Source of the DNA: an uncultured Photobacterium sp.
GTDB taxonomy: Bacteria > Pseudomonadota > Gammaproteobacteria > Enterobacterales > Vibrionaceae
Length of the DNA: 64,000 nt
Assembly (NCBI RefSeq): GCF_947502415.1
Contig: NZ_CANMZV010000025.1
Coordinates: 1 to 64,000, forward strand
Reading direction: 5' to 3'
A model generated the notes under the pieces. The model was given only the letters and a program-made list of their open reading frames with translations. It had not been told where the DNA came from and did no database searches. The position numbers were made by a program, and so were the translations under genes. Below are positions 10,301-18,353 of the stretch, piece after piece. Positions within the stretch are counted from its first letter, which is position 1. Each line of letters opens with the position of its first letter.

Positions 10301-11816
10301 CATTGGCACTAACTCTAACCATTCAGATTGGTCAGGATGTAGGTTCGGCCAACCCCCTGTAAATAGAGAAGAGATCGTTAATAATTTTAAGAACCGCTTA
10401 TCAGAAGAGCAACTTGAATTATTTGATTCAATAGACCCTTTTATTTATGAAAATGCTTCAAATGATTTAGATATAGATGGATACTTTACTTTCAGAAGCC
10501 CCACAGCTAGGAAGACAGATGAAGTACTATCGGCAAATATATTGGCTTTTAAAGAAGCTTTATCCGCAGAATTGCTAGCTCTTTATGAAGGCGATATTGA
10601 GCCCTACTTTGATCACAATAATAACTTATTAGATACAGATGCTCATTTTGACCTTAGGTTGGCTGAACGCCTTATTTTTAATCGCGTAATTGAGTTAGGT
10701 TGGTCTCCAGATTTGCATGGAAGTTTTGATAGAAGCATTGGAACAGGTCGAGGGCGGCACGAACCATGCCAAGAACGAATAGGAAAAAAGTATCAATGGA
10801 TCGCATTTCATGAATTCATGGCAAGGCTTTCTGATAATTACATCCGCTATGAGGGATACGGTGATGAACGAGAAGAGTCTCCTTACCTAGGCCCTTGGGA
10901 ACCCTATGAAAGGGATATAGATCCAACAATTTTGCTTAAAAATACAGGAGATAAATGCATACCTATTGAAGATAAGTGGTGGATTAGTAAAGAATCTTTT
11001 GAGTGGAATTGTACTTTTGAAGATTGGGTAAAAGATACCTCTACGTTGGATAATCCGCAGGGGTTGATTGAAGTAAAAGATAATAATGGTGGTGACTGGC
11101 TTGTTCTTGAAAGTTATCCGTCTTGGAAAGAGCCTAAAGAAGTAGGTAAGGAAGACTGGGGGCATCCACGGAAAGAAGTTTGGTGCCATCTTAGAAGTTA
11201 CTTAGTTAAGTCATCCGAATATGAACATTTTAAAAACTGGGCTGAAAGCCAACATTATATGGGGCGATGGATGCCTGAAAGCACTGATAGATATCAGTTG
11301 TTTAATAGGGAGTATTACTGGTCAGAGGCTTTTAAATTCTTTAAATCTGATTACTATAGTGGCTCGGACTGGGTAACAGTTACTGACAAAAATACAAGGA
11401 CTGAGATTGCTGATGTTGGTGTTACTGCTATCGGTTATCGTTGGGAAGAAGAGTTCGATCAATCAAAGGCTGAAACTTTAAGTTTTCTTAAGCCAAGCTC
11501 TCTAATTTTTGACAATATGAAATTAAAACATGGTTCTCAAGAAGGTAGTTATATCGATGAAGCTAATAATATTGTTTGTTTTGCTGCTGAAGCTTTAAAC
11601 GATACAAAAGCACACTTATTGGTTAAAAAAGAACCATTTTTAAAGATGCTAAATGATAATGGCTTAGAGGTTGTTTGGACCTTGTTAGGTGAAAAAGGCG
11701 TGATTGGTGGCTCTCTTTCTTCGAGTCATAATTATGGCCGTGTAGAGTTTAGTGGTGCTTTTTACATTGATGAAGATCAAATCGAAGGAAAGCATAAGAT
11801 TTTCACTACTAGATAA
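7335..11816 (+). CDS. Large STAND-type P-loop NTPase, candidate Avs-like anti-phage protein
   Basis: 1493 residues. N-terminal about 200: a weakly hydrophobic start and helical region, then DLGGRYTPELNV (about 183-194), which I associate with bacterial STAND/Avs-type defence ATPases. NTPase core: Walker A GEAGIGKS (about 344-351), Walker B ILIFIDAINEG (about 412-422), then LIMSVRSTY as a sensor-like segment. The remaining 900 or so residues are Trp- and Asp-rich and would fit a sensor region. Avs-type proteins recognise a phage protein, oligomerise and fire an N-terminal effector. No known nuclease, SIR2 or TIR motif is visible here, so the effector is unknown. It is the only passenger gene, and its low GC differs from the transposase genes. 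Confidence 0.7.
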   Translation: MEPITLAIGGASYYVAAKFVDQFISQEGYGLIRKKLFPKKRYVDRLYQLIEETASEFEVEYPADSEKVPFYQSQALFDVLNQYILFKQLPDKAEVVNKFSDYPTVLPPTQKQLERFYTILALKINKCETLKKLHIEETYKEKIFDISEELTQIKLLLRSIDEKLTFHLNDDWLNEKNRQAIADLGGRYTPELNVKLEIAKIFEGLGRTSNFSELFYSHIDSFLIKGNKLSTCDEISSQLSVISKSLTDIINSYQEIDFSKLTKIPTDEFCKSITSCNNAVAESESVLWKLREEAKAAGETNDYSDKYSSTLRELRDFDYECNKLSTFINSITVNLSNNPFLLLEGEAGIGKSHLLADVVETRIKSGSPSLFLLGQQLTSDESPWVQIFKRLQVDTTSNDFLEKLNLYAQKNNKRILIFIDAINEGNGNKFWDDNINSFVEEIKRFDWLGLIMSVRSTYKNITISDENVSRNNFETHEHIGFKNVELEAVNLFYDNYNIERPSSPNLNPEFKNPLFLKLLCEGVKKSGLSKVPVGFHGISKILSFFIAGVNKSLASPKKYSFDASFPLVNDALNELIKLKVGSGAKSIPLKDAHVAVQSIVQDYVNDKTFLNALIDEGVLTKGITRNDDNVAEEVVYISFERFDDHLTVNYLLDGIEIIEDEFKTGGRLKNYFKEEHDFYYNQGIVEALSIQLPEKYGKELYELLPEFSAHDYLINSFIDSLVWRETSAIDFDKLKPFINDNVLQFRGTFSHFLEILISISGIEEHPFNANFLHDWLSKHSLPNRDAFWTTQLKYKYSEDSTFRHLIDWAWDGFDKSYISDDSIELVATALCWFLTSSNRELRDCSTKALVNLLENRIPVLVRIINKFDAVDDPYVWERVLAVALGCVLRTKDHHELGPVAEIVYTKVFDTEDVYPNILLRDYAREIIEYVSYLGLITENIEFSKTKPPYKSEWPDDIPTKDELKGLYDKKDYWDLWSSVMGGGDFSRYTIGTNSNHSDWSGCRFGQPPVNREEIVNNFKNRLSEEQLELFDSIDPFIYENASNDLDIDGYFTFRSPTARKTDEVLSANILAFKEALSAELLALYEGDIEPYFDHNNNLLDTDAHFDLRLAERLIFNRVIELGWSPDLHGSFDRSIGTGRGRHEPCQERIGKKYQWIAFHEFMARLSDNYIRYEGYGDEREESPYLGPWEPYERDIDPTILLKNTGDKCIPIEDKWWISKESFEWNCTFEDWVKDTSTLDNPQGLIEVKDNNGGDWLVLESYPSWKEPKEVGKEDWGHPRKEVWCHLRSYLVKSSEYEHFKNWAESQHYMGRWMPESTDRYQLFNREYYWSEAFKFFKSDYYSGSDWVTVTDKNTRTEIADVGVTAIGYRWEEEFDQSKAETLSFLKPSSLIFDNMKLKHGSQEGSYIDEANNIVCFAAEALNDTKAHLLVKKEPFLKMLNDNGLEVVWTLLGEKGVIGGSLSSSHNYGRVEFSGAFYIDEDQIEGKHKIFTTR

Positions 11817-11831
11817 ACCTATATTATAAAA

Positions 11832-12001
11832 TGAAGTGGTCAAGTAAAACTGGCCACTGCTTTAGAATTTTCACAGTATCTTCGTTCAAATTCATTTGGT
11901 GTCAGACCGCCATTATATTGATGAGGCCCTGGATATGTGTGGGGGGGGGCAGAGTAAACTTTATTGTATTGCCATACATTACCAAATCCAGCGCCCCATT
12001 T
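11832..12001 (-). pseudogene. 3' remnant of an IS3-family transposase
   Basis: Reading leftwards, the frame ends PHQYNGGLTPNEFERRY...ASFT and stops at 11840-11842, which is the C-terminus of an IS3-family OrfB integrase domain. The IS end (TGAAGTGGTCAAGTAAAACT, from 11832) follows. Only about 50 codons survive, and they contain a run of nine G at 11941-11949 (CCC codons when read leftwards). The other end is lost where it meets the extended 3' end of tnpR. Confidence 0.75.
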
Positions 12002-12007
12002 TTAGGC

Positions 12008-12685
12008 TCAATACTCTAAGTTGTTTCTGTCCAATTGTGAGTTACGATACCAGTAGGCCGACAAACAGTTTGCTCTGTGTGTGATATTTGGGGTGTGATA
12101 TTTGGGGCAAGATGCCAGCTTCGAACATTTGCCTTTGGCCGACTCGATATATTTGTAGAGTGTCGGTTTTGAGATCCCCATCATTTCGCAAATCTGCCCC
12201 ACTGTGTGTTCTTTCTCGCCATAGAGTTTTACAGCCAAAGCCTGCTTGTCTGTGGTGAGTGCTTTGGGACGGCCACCTTTACGCCCCCTAACTCTTGCTG
12301 CTTGAAGCCCTGCCTGAGTTCTTTCCCTAATAAGGTTGCGCTCGAATTCTGCCAGAGCCCCAAATAGATGAAATATCAACTTGCCGGAACTTGTCGAGGT
12401 ATCGATAGACTCCTGAAGGCTTTTCAAACCAATGCCTCGGGATTCTAGGCTCGTCACCATTTCGATGAGATCTTTCAAAGATCGGCTGAGACGATCCAAT
12501 CGCCACACGACGATGATGTCACCTTTCCGCACATACTGCAGCGCCTGTTCCAGACCCGGACGCTCCGATTTTGCACCACTGATGTGATCTTCAAATAGTT
12601 TCTCACATCCGATCTGATTGAGGGCATCCTTTTGCAAAGCTAGATTTTGATCGTCTGTTGAGACGCGTGCATAACCGATCAGCAT
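12008..12685 (-). CDS. tnpR: Serine resolvase of the Tn3-family transposon
   Basis: 225 residues. Small serine recombinase that resolves cointegrates at res. The catalytic Ser9 lies in YARVSTDDQN, and the Arg-rich active site is seen in VWRLDRLSRSLKDL (about 60-73). AEFERNLIRERT marks the long helix, followed by a C-terminal helix-turn-helix (GRPKALT...ISKPTLYKYIES). The last 40 residues (after KYIESAKGK) are extra compared with the usual 185-200 and probably result from fusion to the IS3 remnant. The IS66 element separates it from tnpA. Confidence 0.93.
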   Translation of the reverse strand: MLIGYARVSTDDQNLALQKDALNQIGCEKLFEDHISGAKSERPGLEQALQYVRKGDIIVVWRLDRLSRSLKDLIEMVTSLESRGIGLKSLQESIDTSTSSGKLIFHLFGALAEFERNLIRERTQAGLQAARVRGRKGGRPKALTTDKQALAVKLYGEKEHTVGQICEMMGISKPTLYKYIESAKGKCSKLASCPKYHTPNITHRANCLSAYWYRNSQLDRNNLEY

Positions 12686-12806
12686 GGCTTTCCTTAGAAA
12701 AGGTTAATTTAGTCGTTATACTCAGGAGTAGTAAGCGTCGAATTAAACCCACATACCCATATCACTAGATCTCGTTCATAGTTTTCTCAACAATAAAGGA
12801 GGAACT

Positions 12807-13103
12807 ATGAACCAACCTGAAAAACGGCAATATTGGACGAGCGTCATTGAAAAACAAACAGTAAGCGGGCTCTCTATTCCTGCTTTTTGTAAGGCGAACG
12901 ACCTTAGCTATCCGACCTTTCATTATTGGCTGAAGAAACTGACAGAGCAAAACGACGAATCGCAACACGCGCATACCATTGTGATTAATGATGATATAGG
13001 CACTGATACTGTCGCTTTACATTTCCCTAATGGTATTAAGGCGGAGCTGCCTGCGAACCTAACCCAGACACAAATCAAAACCTGGTTGCAGGTACTGCAA
13101 TGA
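12807..13103 (+). CDS. IS66-family accessory protein TnpA (OrfA)
   Basis: 98 residues, preceded by AAAGGAGGAAC. Small IS66 helper with a helix-turn-helix-like start (RQYWTSVIEKQTVSGLSIPAFCKANDL in outline), as in transposase-associated DNA-binding proteins. Its end overlaps the next gene by ATGA. Complete. Confidence 0.9.
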   Translation: MNQPEKRQYWTSVIEKQTVSGLSIPAFCKANDLSYPTFHYWLKKLTEQNDESQHAHTIVINDDIGTDTVALHFPNGIKAELPANLTQTQIKTWLQVLQ

Positions 13104-13447
13104 TCCCCTGCGGCGCTATTTATCTCGTCTCGGGCGTTACAGATATGCGCAAGTCTATCGATGGCCTCTCAATCATTGTCGCTGATGTACTGGAAATGGA
13201 TCCGCTCAGTGAAGCCTGGTTCATTTTCTGTAATCGTGGTCGTGACAAACTCAAAATCTTATTCTGGGATACCAACGGGTTCTGGCTCTACTATCGTCGC
13301 TTGGAAAAGGGGCGATTTAAGTGGCCAAAACCGAATTACGCTGGCCATATTCAACTCTCCCGACAGCAACTTAACTGGTTGTTATCAGGCTTAACCATTG
13401 AAAACCCCAAGGCACACCAACCGATAATCGGCAAACAAGTGAGGTGA
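13100..13447 (+). CDS. tnpB: IS66-family accessory protein TnpB (Orf2)
   Basis: 115 residues, the usual length. It has the family signature GVTDMRKSIDGL near the start and FCNRGRDKLKILFWDTNGFW in the middle. It is required for IS66 transposition, with unclear biochemistry. Starts inside the stop of OrfA. Confidence 0.95.
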   Translation: MIPCGAIYLVSGVTDMRKSIDGLSIIVADVLEMDPLSEAWFIFCNRGRDKLKILFWDTNGFWLYYRRLEKGRFKWPKPNYAGHIQLSRQQLNWLLSGLTIENPKAHQPIIGKQVR

Positions 13448-13531
13448 TCGTCACTGATCGCCTCATTGCTGTTGAGTGATCTTTTAAAGCTGGCATTCTA
13501 TCGTCACCAACTGAAATAAGTGTGACGAAAA

Positions 13532-15034
13532 ATGACTGAACTTCCTGATGATGTAGAACAACTGAAAGCCATGTTGCTACAGCTTCAGCAAGAAAAACAA
13601 GCGCAGGCTGAAGAAATCATTGAGCTGAAAAGCACCGTTCAACTGCTCACGGAACAACTCAACCTTAGCAAATCCAAACGCTTTGCATCTCAAAGTGAGA
13701 AGCACCCCAACAAAGGCACCTTCAATGAGGCGGAGCAACAAAACAAACCCGCTCCCAAACACCACAAAAAGGGCAGAAAACCACTGCCAGATACGCTAGA
13801 GCGAGAAACGCGTGTTCATACCTTAAATGCACCGTACTGTGACTGTTGCGGTGGTGCTATGCATGAGTGTGGTAGTGATACGTCAGAAGAGCTGAAAATC
13901 ATTCCACAGAAAGTCAGTGTGATCCGCCATCAGCGGACAAAATATGCCTGTCGAATCTGTGAGAAAACAGCGCTGCAAAGCCAGATAATCACCGCGCCTA
14001 AACCCGCCAGTATGATACCGAGAAGTATCGCTAGCCCGGAAACCCTGGCCGCAGTGGCAACTGCCAAATATGTGGATGCACTGCCACTCTATCGTCAGGT
14101 CGATATTCTTAAACGTGCCGATATCGATATTAGCCGAGGCACACTCGCTAACTGGTGCGTACAGCTCGGTGTCAAAGTGAATGTGCTGGTCGATGCGATG
14201 AAACAGCATCTCCTGAATGAATCACTTGTCTGCGCCGACGAAACCACCGTACAGGTACTTGATGAGCCAGATCGAGCAGCAACAAGCAAGTCGTATATGT
14301 GGGTCTATCGCAGTGGCGAGTTCGCATCAAGTCCAGTGGTTATCTATGATTACCAACCGAGTCGAGCGCAAATTTGTCCCAAAGACTTTCTTGGTGATTA
14401 CTCTGGCTACTTATTATGTGATGGCTATAAAGCTTACGAAGGGCTAAAGCAAGTCACCTTGGCCGGCTGCATGGCCCACGCCAGACGCAAGTTCACAGAT
14501 GCCCAGAAGGCACAACCAAAATCGAAATCAGGGCGGGCCGAAAAAGCCTTGGGGTACATCGGCAAACTGTACGGCGTGGAGAGTCAGAGCAAATCACTGG
14601 GTGCAGATAATCGCCATCGACATAGACAAGAAAAGGCCAAACCGATACTGGCTGAGTTCCATACTTGGCTGAAAGAGAGCCAAGAAAAAGTGCTACCAAA
14701 AAGTCTGATAGGCAAAGCCATCAACTACACGCTTAACCAGTGGGATAAGCTGACCACTTACCTTGAAGATGGCAATATTAGCATCGACAACAATGTGACA
14801 GAGCGTGATATCAGACCGTTCACCACCGGTCGGAAAAACTGGTTGTTCTCAAAATCAGTTGCTGGCGCAAAGGCGAGCGCGAACTTATATAGCGTCGTAA
14901 TGACATGCAGAGCAAACGACATCAATCCTTACTACTACTTCTTGCACCTGTTCCGAGAGCTGCCAACGAGAGTACCTGGCGCTGACCTATCAGATCTACT
15001 GCCGTGGAATGTTGACTTTAGCGAGGCCGAATAA
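13532..15034 (+). CDS. tnpC: IS66-family transposase TnpC
   Basis: 500 residues, full length. N-terminal leucine-zipper-like coiled coil (about 5-50), then a Cys-rich zinc-binding region (CDCCGG...CRIC, about 108-150), then the DDE domain: CADETTVQVL, LLCDGYKAYEG and the C-terminal IDNNVTERDIRPFTTGRKNWLF with the Glu. All catalytic segments appear intact. Confidence 0.95.
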   Translation: MTELPDDVEQLKAMLLQLQQEKQAQAEEIIELKSTVQLLTEQLNLSKSKRFASQSEKHPNKGTFNEAEQQNKPAPKHHKKGRKPLPDTLERETRVHTLNAPYCDCCGGAMHECGSDTSEELKIIPQKVSVIRHQRTKYACRICEKTALQSQIITAPKPASMIPRSIASPETLAAVATAKYVDALPLYRQVDILKRADIDISRGTLANWCVQLGVKVNVLVDAMKQHLLNESLVCADETTVQVLDEPDRAATSKSYMWVYRSGEFASSPVVIYDYQPSRAQICPKDFLGDYSGYLLCDGYKAYEGLKQVTLAGCMAHARRKFTDAQKAQPKSKSGRAEKALGYIGKLYGVESQSKSLGADNRHRHRQEKAKPILAEFHTWLKESQEKVLPKSLIGKAINYTLNQWDKLTTYLEDGNISIDNNVTERDIRPFTTGRKNWLFSKSVAGAKASANLYSVVMTCRANDINPYYYFLHLFRELPTRVPGADLSDLLPWNVDFSEAE

Positions 15035-15144
15035 GACCTCACTGGTTAACTGCGCGTTTACCAGGAGTATTTTAACATTGTTTTCTTTACTGAGTATGTT
15101 TACTGCCTTATTCCCGAAGTATGGTCATTATTGACCTACGCTTC

Positions 15145-15180
15145 GCCAAGTAAATAAAACCCTCGTTTTATTTACTTGGC
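15145..15180 (+). repeat. 36 bp perfect hairpin in the tnpR-tnpA spacer
   Basis: 15 bp arms (15145-15159 and 15166-15180) with a 6 nt loop CCCTCG. No T-run follows on either strand, so a simple terminator is doubtful. It lies about 75 bp before tnpA and may belong to the res/regulatory region or block read-through into tnpA. Confidence 0.75.
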
Positions 15181-15254
15181 AGATGTTCAATAGGCAAAGT
15201 ATTTTTACTCCAGACATTTAGAAAGCACTAAGAAATTAAGGACAGCAGGCATAC

Positions 15255-18200
15255 ATGACAAACGGTATGGGTAAGCGGATACAACTCCTGACGGAAGAAG
15301 AGATCGATGAACTATACCGGTTACCTGTATTCAGCCAGCTCGAGCGGGAGGAGTACTTCTCTTTAGATGACAGTCTGCTGACCATTGTCGATGGGCTACA
15401 AAAAACAGAAACCAAAATATATATGATCCTCCTTATAGGGTATTTCAGGGCTAAACCTGTGGTACCTCGGTTTCGGTTGTGTGATGCAGAAGAAGATACA
15501 CGATATATCTGCGACACCTTCAAACTCGACATACCGAGGTGGGATTGGACAGTCTCCAAGGGATCAAGGGCAGGTATGGTGTCAAAAATGCTCTCTGTTC
15601 TAGGGTTTAGCCCGCTGAAACATGAACAAACCCGTCGGCTGTCCCTTCGGCTAGCCGATGTGGCCACTATTAGCACGGAGCCGAAATACATCCTTGATGA
15701 ATGCCTAGCATTTCTCGGTCAGAATCGCATCACTCTGCCAGGCTACAGTACTCTGCAGGATCTTGTGACATCGGCCTTGACGACAGAAAGAAACCGTACC
15801 TCCCAGATATTGTCAGAAAGAATGTCTGCGATAACCCAGGAAAAACTCAGCCATATATTGAATGGCAAGGGGTTATTAAGCGGTCTGTCAGGATTAAGAG
15901 GAACAGCCCGAGATTTCAGTGCATCAGAATTGGAAAGTGAACTGAACACAATGCAACTCCTTCGTAAAGTCTATCCGGAGGTGAAACAGTTGTTGGCTGA
16001 ACTCGGTCTGTCTCGTGGAAATATGATTTATTACTCTTCTCTTGTCCGGACGGGCTCAACCTTCCAGCTACGACGGTATCCCAAGTGGCAGGGGCTGCTC
16101 TACTTTTCCTGCTATATATTCTACCGTTACCGGGAAGCCAATGATCGGCTGGTATCGAGTTTTAACTACCTAGTCAGAAAACATCACGAGTCCCGGATAG
16201 AATCCGCCAAGTCGCGTGTTGCCAAAGAGCTGGACGTTATTCAGGATACGCTTAAATCTGCTGGCAATGTCCTCAGGTATTTTATCGACGACTGTCTCAG
16301 TGACGACATGACTTTCGGCGAGATCCGAAAAATTGCCTTCTCCACGATGAGCCAGGAAGAAATGTTTCTGGTTAGTTCCCATCTGGTTGATGGCCGCTTT
16401 AACCGGGCGGATTACCAGTGGCAGTATACTGACAGCCAGTCACGCAAGACAGCAGGCAGCCTGAGGAAATTGTTTCTGGCTATCGACATTGAATGTGAGA
16501 CTGGCCAGCCTGCTCTCAGTGCACAAATTTTAAATGCAAGGGCAGAGCTGAGTGCCGACAGGAAACTGACGTCGATGGATCTTAGGCTGGTGACGCATAA
16601 GGATTTGGAACACATCGTTGCTGACGGGAAGACCAATCCCATCAGGTTTGAATATTACCTTTACCGTAAAATCGCAGGAATGATAGACAGTGGTAACGTG
16701 TATGTTAGTGAAAGTGAACGTAATAGACGACTTGAAGATGATCTTATCCCTATAGACGTATGGGAGAAGGATAAATTGTCTTTGATAGAGAACACGGGGC
16801 TTGAACGGCTCTCCAATTCTATTGGAGACACCCTGGCAGAGCTTGAGAGTAGCTTTGTTGAAAAGCTGGGCAAGGTAGCCGCCAACATAAACGCGGATGC
16901 TAATGATTTTGTCCGTGTTAAGCCCCGTTCCAGCCGTCTTGCCTGGAGTTTAGCAAACCGACGTTGGAAAACGCCATTGGACAACCCCGTATACAGCCAA
17001 GTTCAGCATATGGGGATCATTGATATCATGAACTACGTCAGCAAAAAAACTGGGTATCTTGATGCATTCGAGAGTCTCTCATCAAGAAAAAGAAACATGG
17101 AAGCGAGAAGTCACGATCTTATTGCCTGCATCTTTGGAAATGGTGCAAACTACGGCTTGCATCGCCTTGCCTCTTCGTCAGACAGAAGTATCGGTGTTCT
17201 ACGGACTGTCAATGACAGCTACATCAGACCGGAAACAACCGGGGCAGCCAATGATCTGATCTCAAATGCTCTCGCCAGACTCCCCATTTTCCGCTACTAC
17301 ACCATCAATGAATCGGCACCGTTTGGCAGTATCGATGGACAGAAACATGCGTGTCGTATTAATACGTTCAAAGCAAGGTACTCCGCAAAGTATTTCCGGA
17401 AAGGCAAAGGGGTTTCTGCTATGACGCTGGTGTCAAATCATGTGCCTTTGAATACAACTGTGATATCGGCTAATGAATACGAAGGACACTACGCGTTTGA
17501 CTTACTGTACAACAACAGCAGTGACATTCAGCCCAAGTCACTGGCTACAGACAACCACGGCACCAATAATGTGAATTTCGCCATCCTGGATATTTTTGGA
17601 TACCAGTTTTCACCCAGATACGCCAAGTTCAAGCATGCCTTTGAAAACCTGTTTGAGGTAAACATAGATGGAGAGCTTGATATCAGGCTTAAAAAGCCAA
17701 TCCGAATAAAGCTAATCAAAGAAGAATGGAGCCGGATCCAACATATTGCCTGCTCTCTGAGCCGTAAATCAACGGAACAGCACGTCATCATACGCAAGCT
17801 GTCAAACAGTAAGCGGGGTAGCCGGACTCTCGCTGCACTGCGTGAATATGACCGCTTGATAAAGTGCCTCTACATGCTTGACTATATTGACAGAAAAGAT
17901 TTAAGGCAGTTTGTTCAGCAGGCGCTGAACCGTGGCGAAGCCTACCATCAACTCCGCCGTGCAATAGGCAACCTCAACGGGGATCAGTTACGAGGTGGAA
18001 GTGATTACCAGATTGAGCAATGGAATGATTGTGCCCGCCTGATTGCCAACTGCATTATCTACTATAATTCGGCACTGTTGTCGGGTCTTGTAGAGCGTTT
18101 CGAGAAGCAGAAAAATGACAGCGCAATCGAGTTATTATCGAATATTTCGCCGGTCGCCTGGGGCCATATTCAATTGACGGGGCATTATGTATTCGAGGAA

Positions 18201-18308
18201 AAAGAAGACATGCTGAATCTGGAAAATATGCTCGAAAGTGTTAATCCCCTGACCTCAGACACAGAGGTAAACGCTATTTCTTCTGTAGCCTATTCAATCA
18301 TAAAATGA
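15255..18308 (+). CDS. tnpA: Tn3-family transposase
   Basis: 1017 residues, full length. DDE segments are visible: SIDGQKHACRINTFKARYS with KYFRKGKGVS, then ATDNHGTNNVNFAIL...GYQFSPR carrying the second Asp, and NRGEAYHQLRRAIGNLNG carrying the Glu. The TGA stop ends on the first base of the right inverted repeat, so gene and repeat abut. It is probably functional. Confidence 0.96.
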   Translation: MTNGMGKRIQLLTEEEIDELYRLPVFSQLEREEYFSLDDSLLTIVDGLQKTETKIYMILLIGYFRAKPVVPRFRLCDAEEDTRYICDTFKLDIPRWDWTVSKGSRAGMVSKMLSVLGFSPLKHEQTRRLSLRLADVATISTEPKYILDECLAFLGQNRITLPGYSTLQDLVTSALTTERNRTSQILSERMSAITQEKLSHILNGKGLLSGLSGLRGTARDFSASELESELNTMQLLRKVYPEVKQLLAELGLSRGNMIYYSSLVRTGSTFQLRRYPKWQGLLYFSCYIFYRYREANDRLVSSFNYLVRKHHESRIESAKSRVAKELDVIQDTLKSAGNVLRYFIDDCLSDDMTFGEIRKIAFSTMSQEEMFLVSSHLVDGRFNRADYQWQYTDSQSRKTAGSLRKLFLAIDIECETGQPALSAQILNARAELSADRKLTSMDLRLVTHKDLEHIVADGKTNPIRFEYYLYRKIAGMIDSGNVYVSESERNRRLEDDLIPIDVWEKDKLSLIENTGLERLSNSIGDTLAELESSFVEKLGKVAANINADANDFVRVKPRSSRLAWSLANRRWKTPLDNPVYSQVQHMGIIDIMNYVSKKTGYLDAFESLSSRKRNMEARSHDLIACIFGNGANYGLHRLASSSDRSIGVLRTVNDSYIRPETTGAANDLISNALARLPIFRYYTINESAPFGSIDGQKHACRINTFKARYSAKYFRKGKGVSAMTLVSNHVPLNTTVISANEYEGHYAFDLLYNNSSDIQPKSLATDNHGTNNVNFAILDIFGYQFSPRYAKFKHAFENLFEVNIDGELDIRLKKPIRIKLIKEEWSRIQHIACSLSRKSTEQHVIIRKLSNSKRGSRTLAALREYDRLIKCLYMLDYIDRKDLRQFVQQALNRGEAYHQLRRAIGNLNGDQLRGGSDYQIEQWNDCARLIANCIIYYNSALLSGLVERFEKQKNDSAIELLSNISPVAWGHIQLTGHYVFEEKEDMLNLENMLESVNPLTSDTEVNAISSVAYSIIK

Positions 18309-18343
18309 GAATGAACTTTTCGGGGAAATGTGCGCAAAACCCC
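18308..18343 (-). repeat. Right terminal inverted repeat of the Tn3-family transposon
   Basis: 36 bp, reverse complement of the left repeat without mismatch, followed by the duplicated TATAT. Confidence 0.95.
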
Positions 18344-18353
18344 TATATAGAAA

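Larger units (their letters stand above)
12731..15061 (+). mobile_element. IS66-family insertion sequence nested in the transposon
   Basis: 2331 bp. The ends begin GTAAGCGTCGAATTAAACCC (left) and GTAAACGCGCAGTTAACCAG (right, reverse complement), 13 of 20 matching. The 8 bp CAGGAGTA is duplicated exactly on both sides (12723-12730 and 15062-15069), as expected for IS66. It holds the three standard genes and is inserted in the tnpR-tnpA intergenic region, where res normally lies. Confidence 0.95.
6905..18343 (+). mobile_element. Complete Tn3-family transposon (11.4 kb) with STAND NTPase passenger
   Basis: Bounded by perfect 36 bp inverted repeats starting GGGG and flanked on both sides by TATAT (6900-6904 and 18344-18348), the 5 bp duplication typical of Tn3-family insertion. 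It contains tnpA reading into the right repeat, tnpR on the opposite strand, the STAND ATPase gene, an IS3-family remnant and a nested IS66-family element. The intact duplication means it arrived by transposition and has not rearranged at its ends since. The insertion lies 6 bp beyond the stop of the GIY-YIG gene at 18354. Confidence 0.95.

Noticed and set aside
11941-11949. Run of nine G as a phase-variable tract
   Set aside because: It lies in an IS3-family remnant that cannot encode a full protein, so no switched product is evident.
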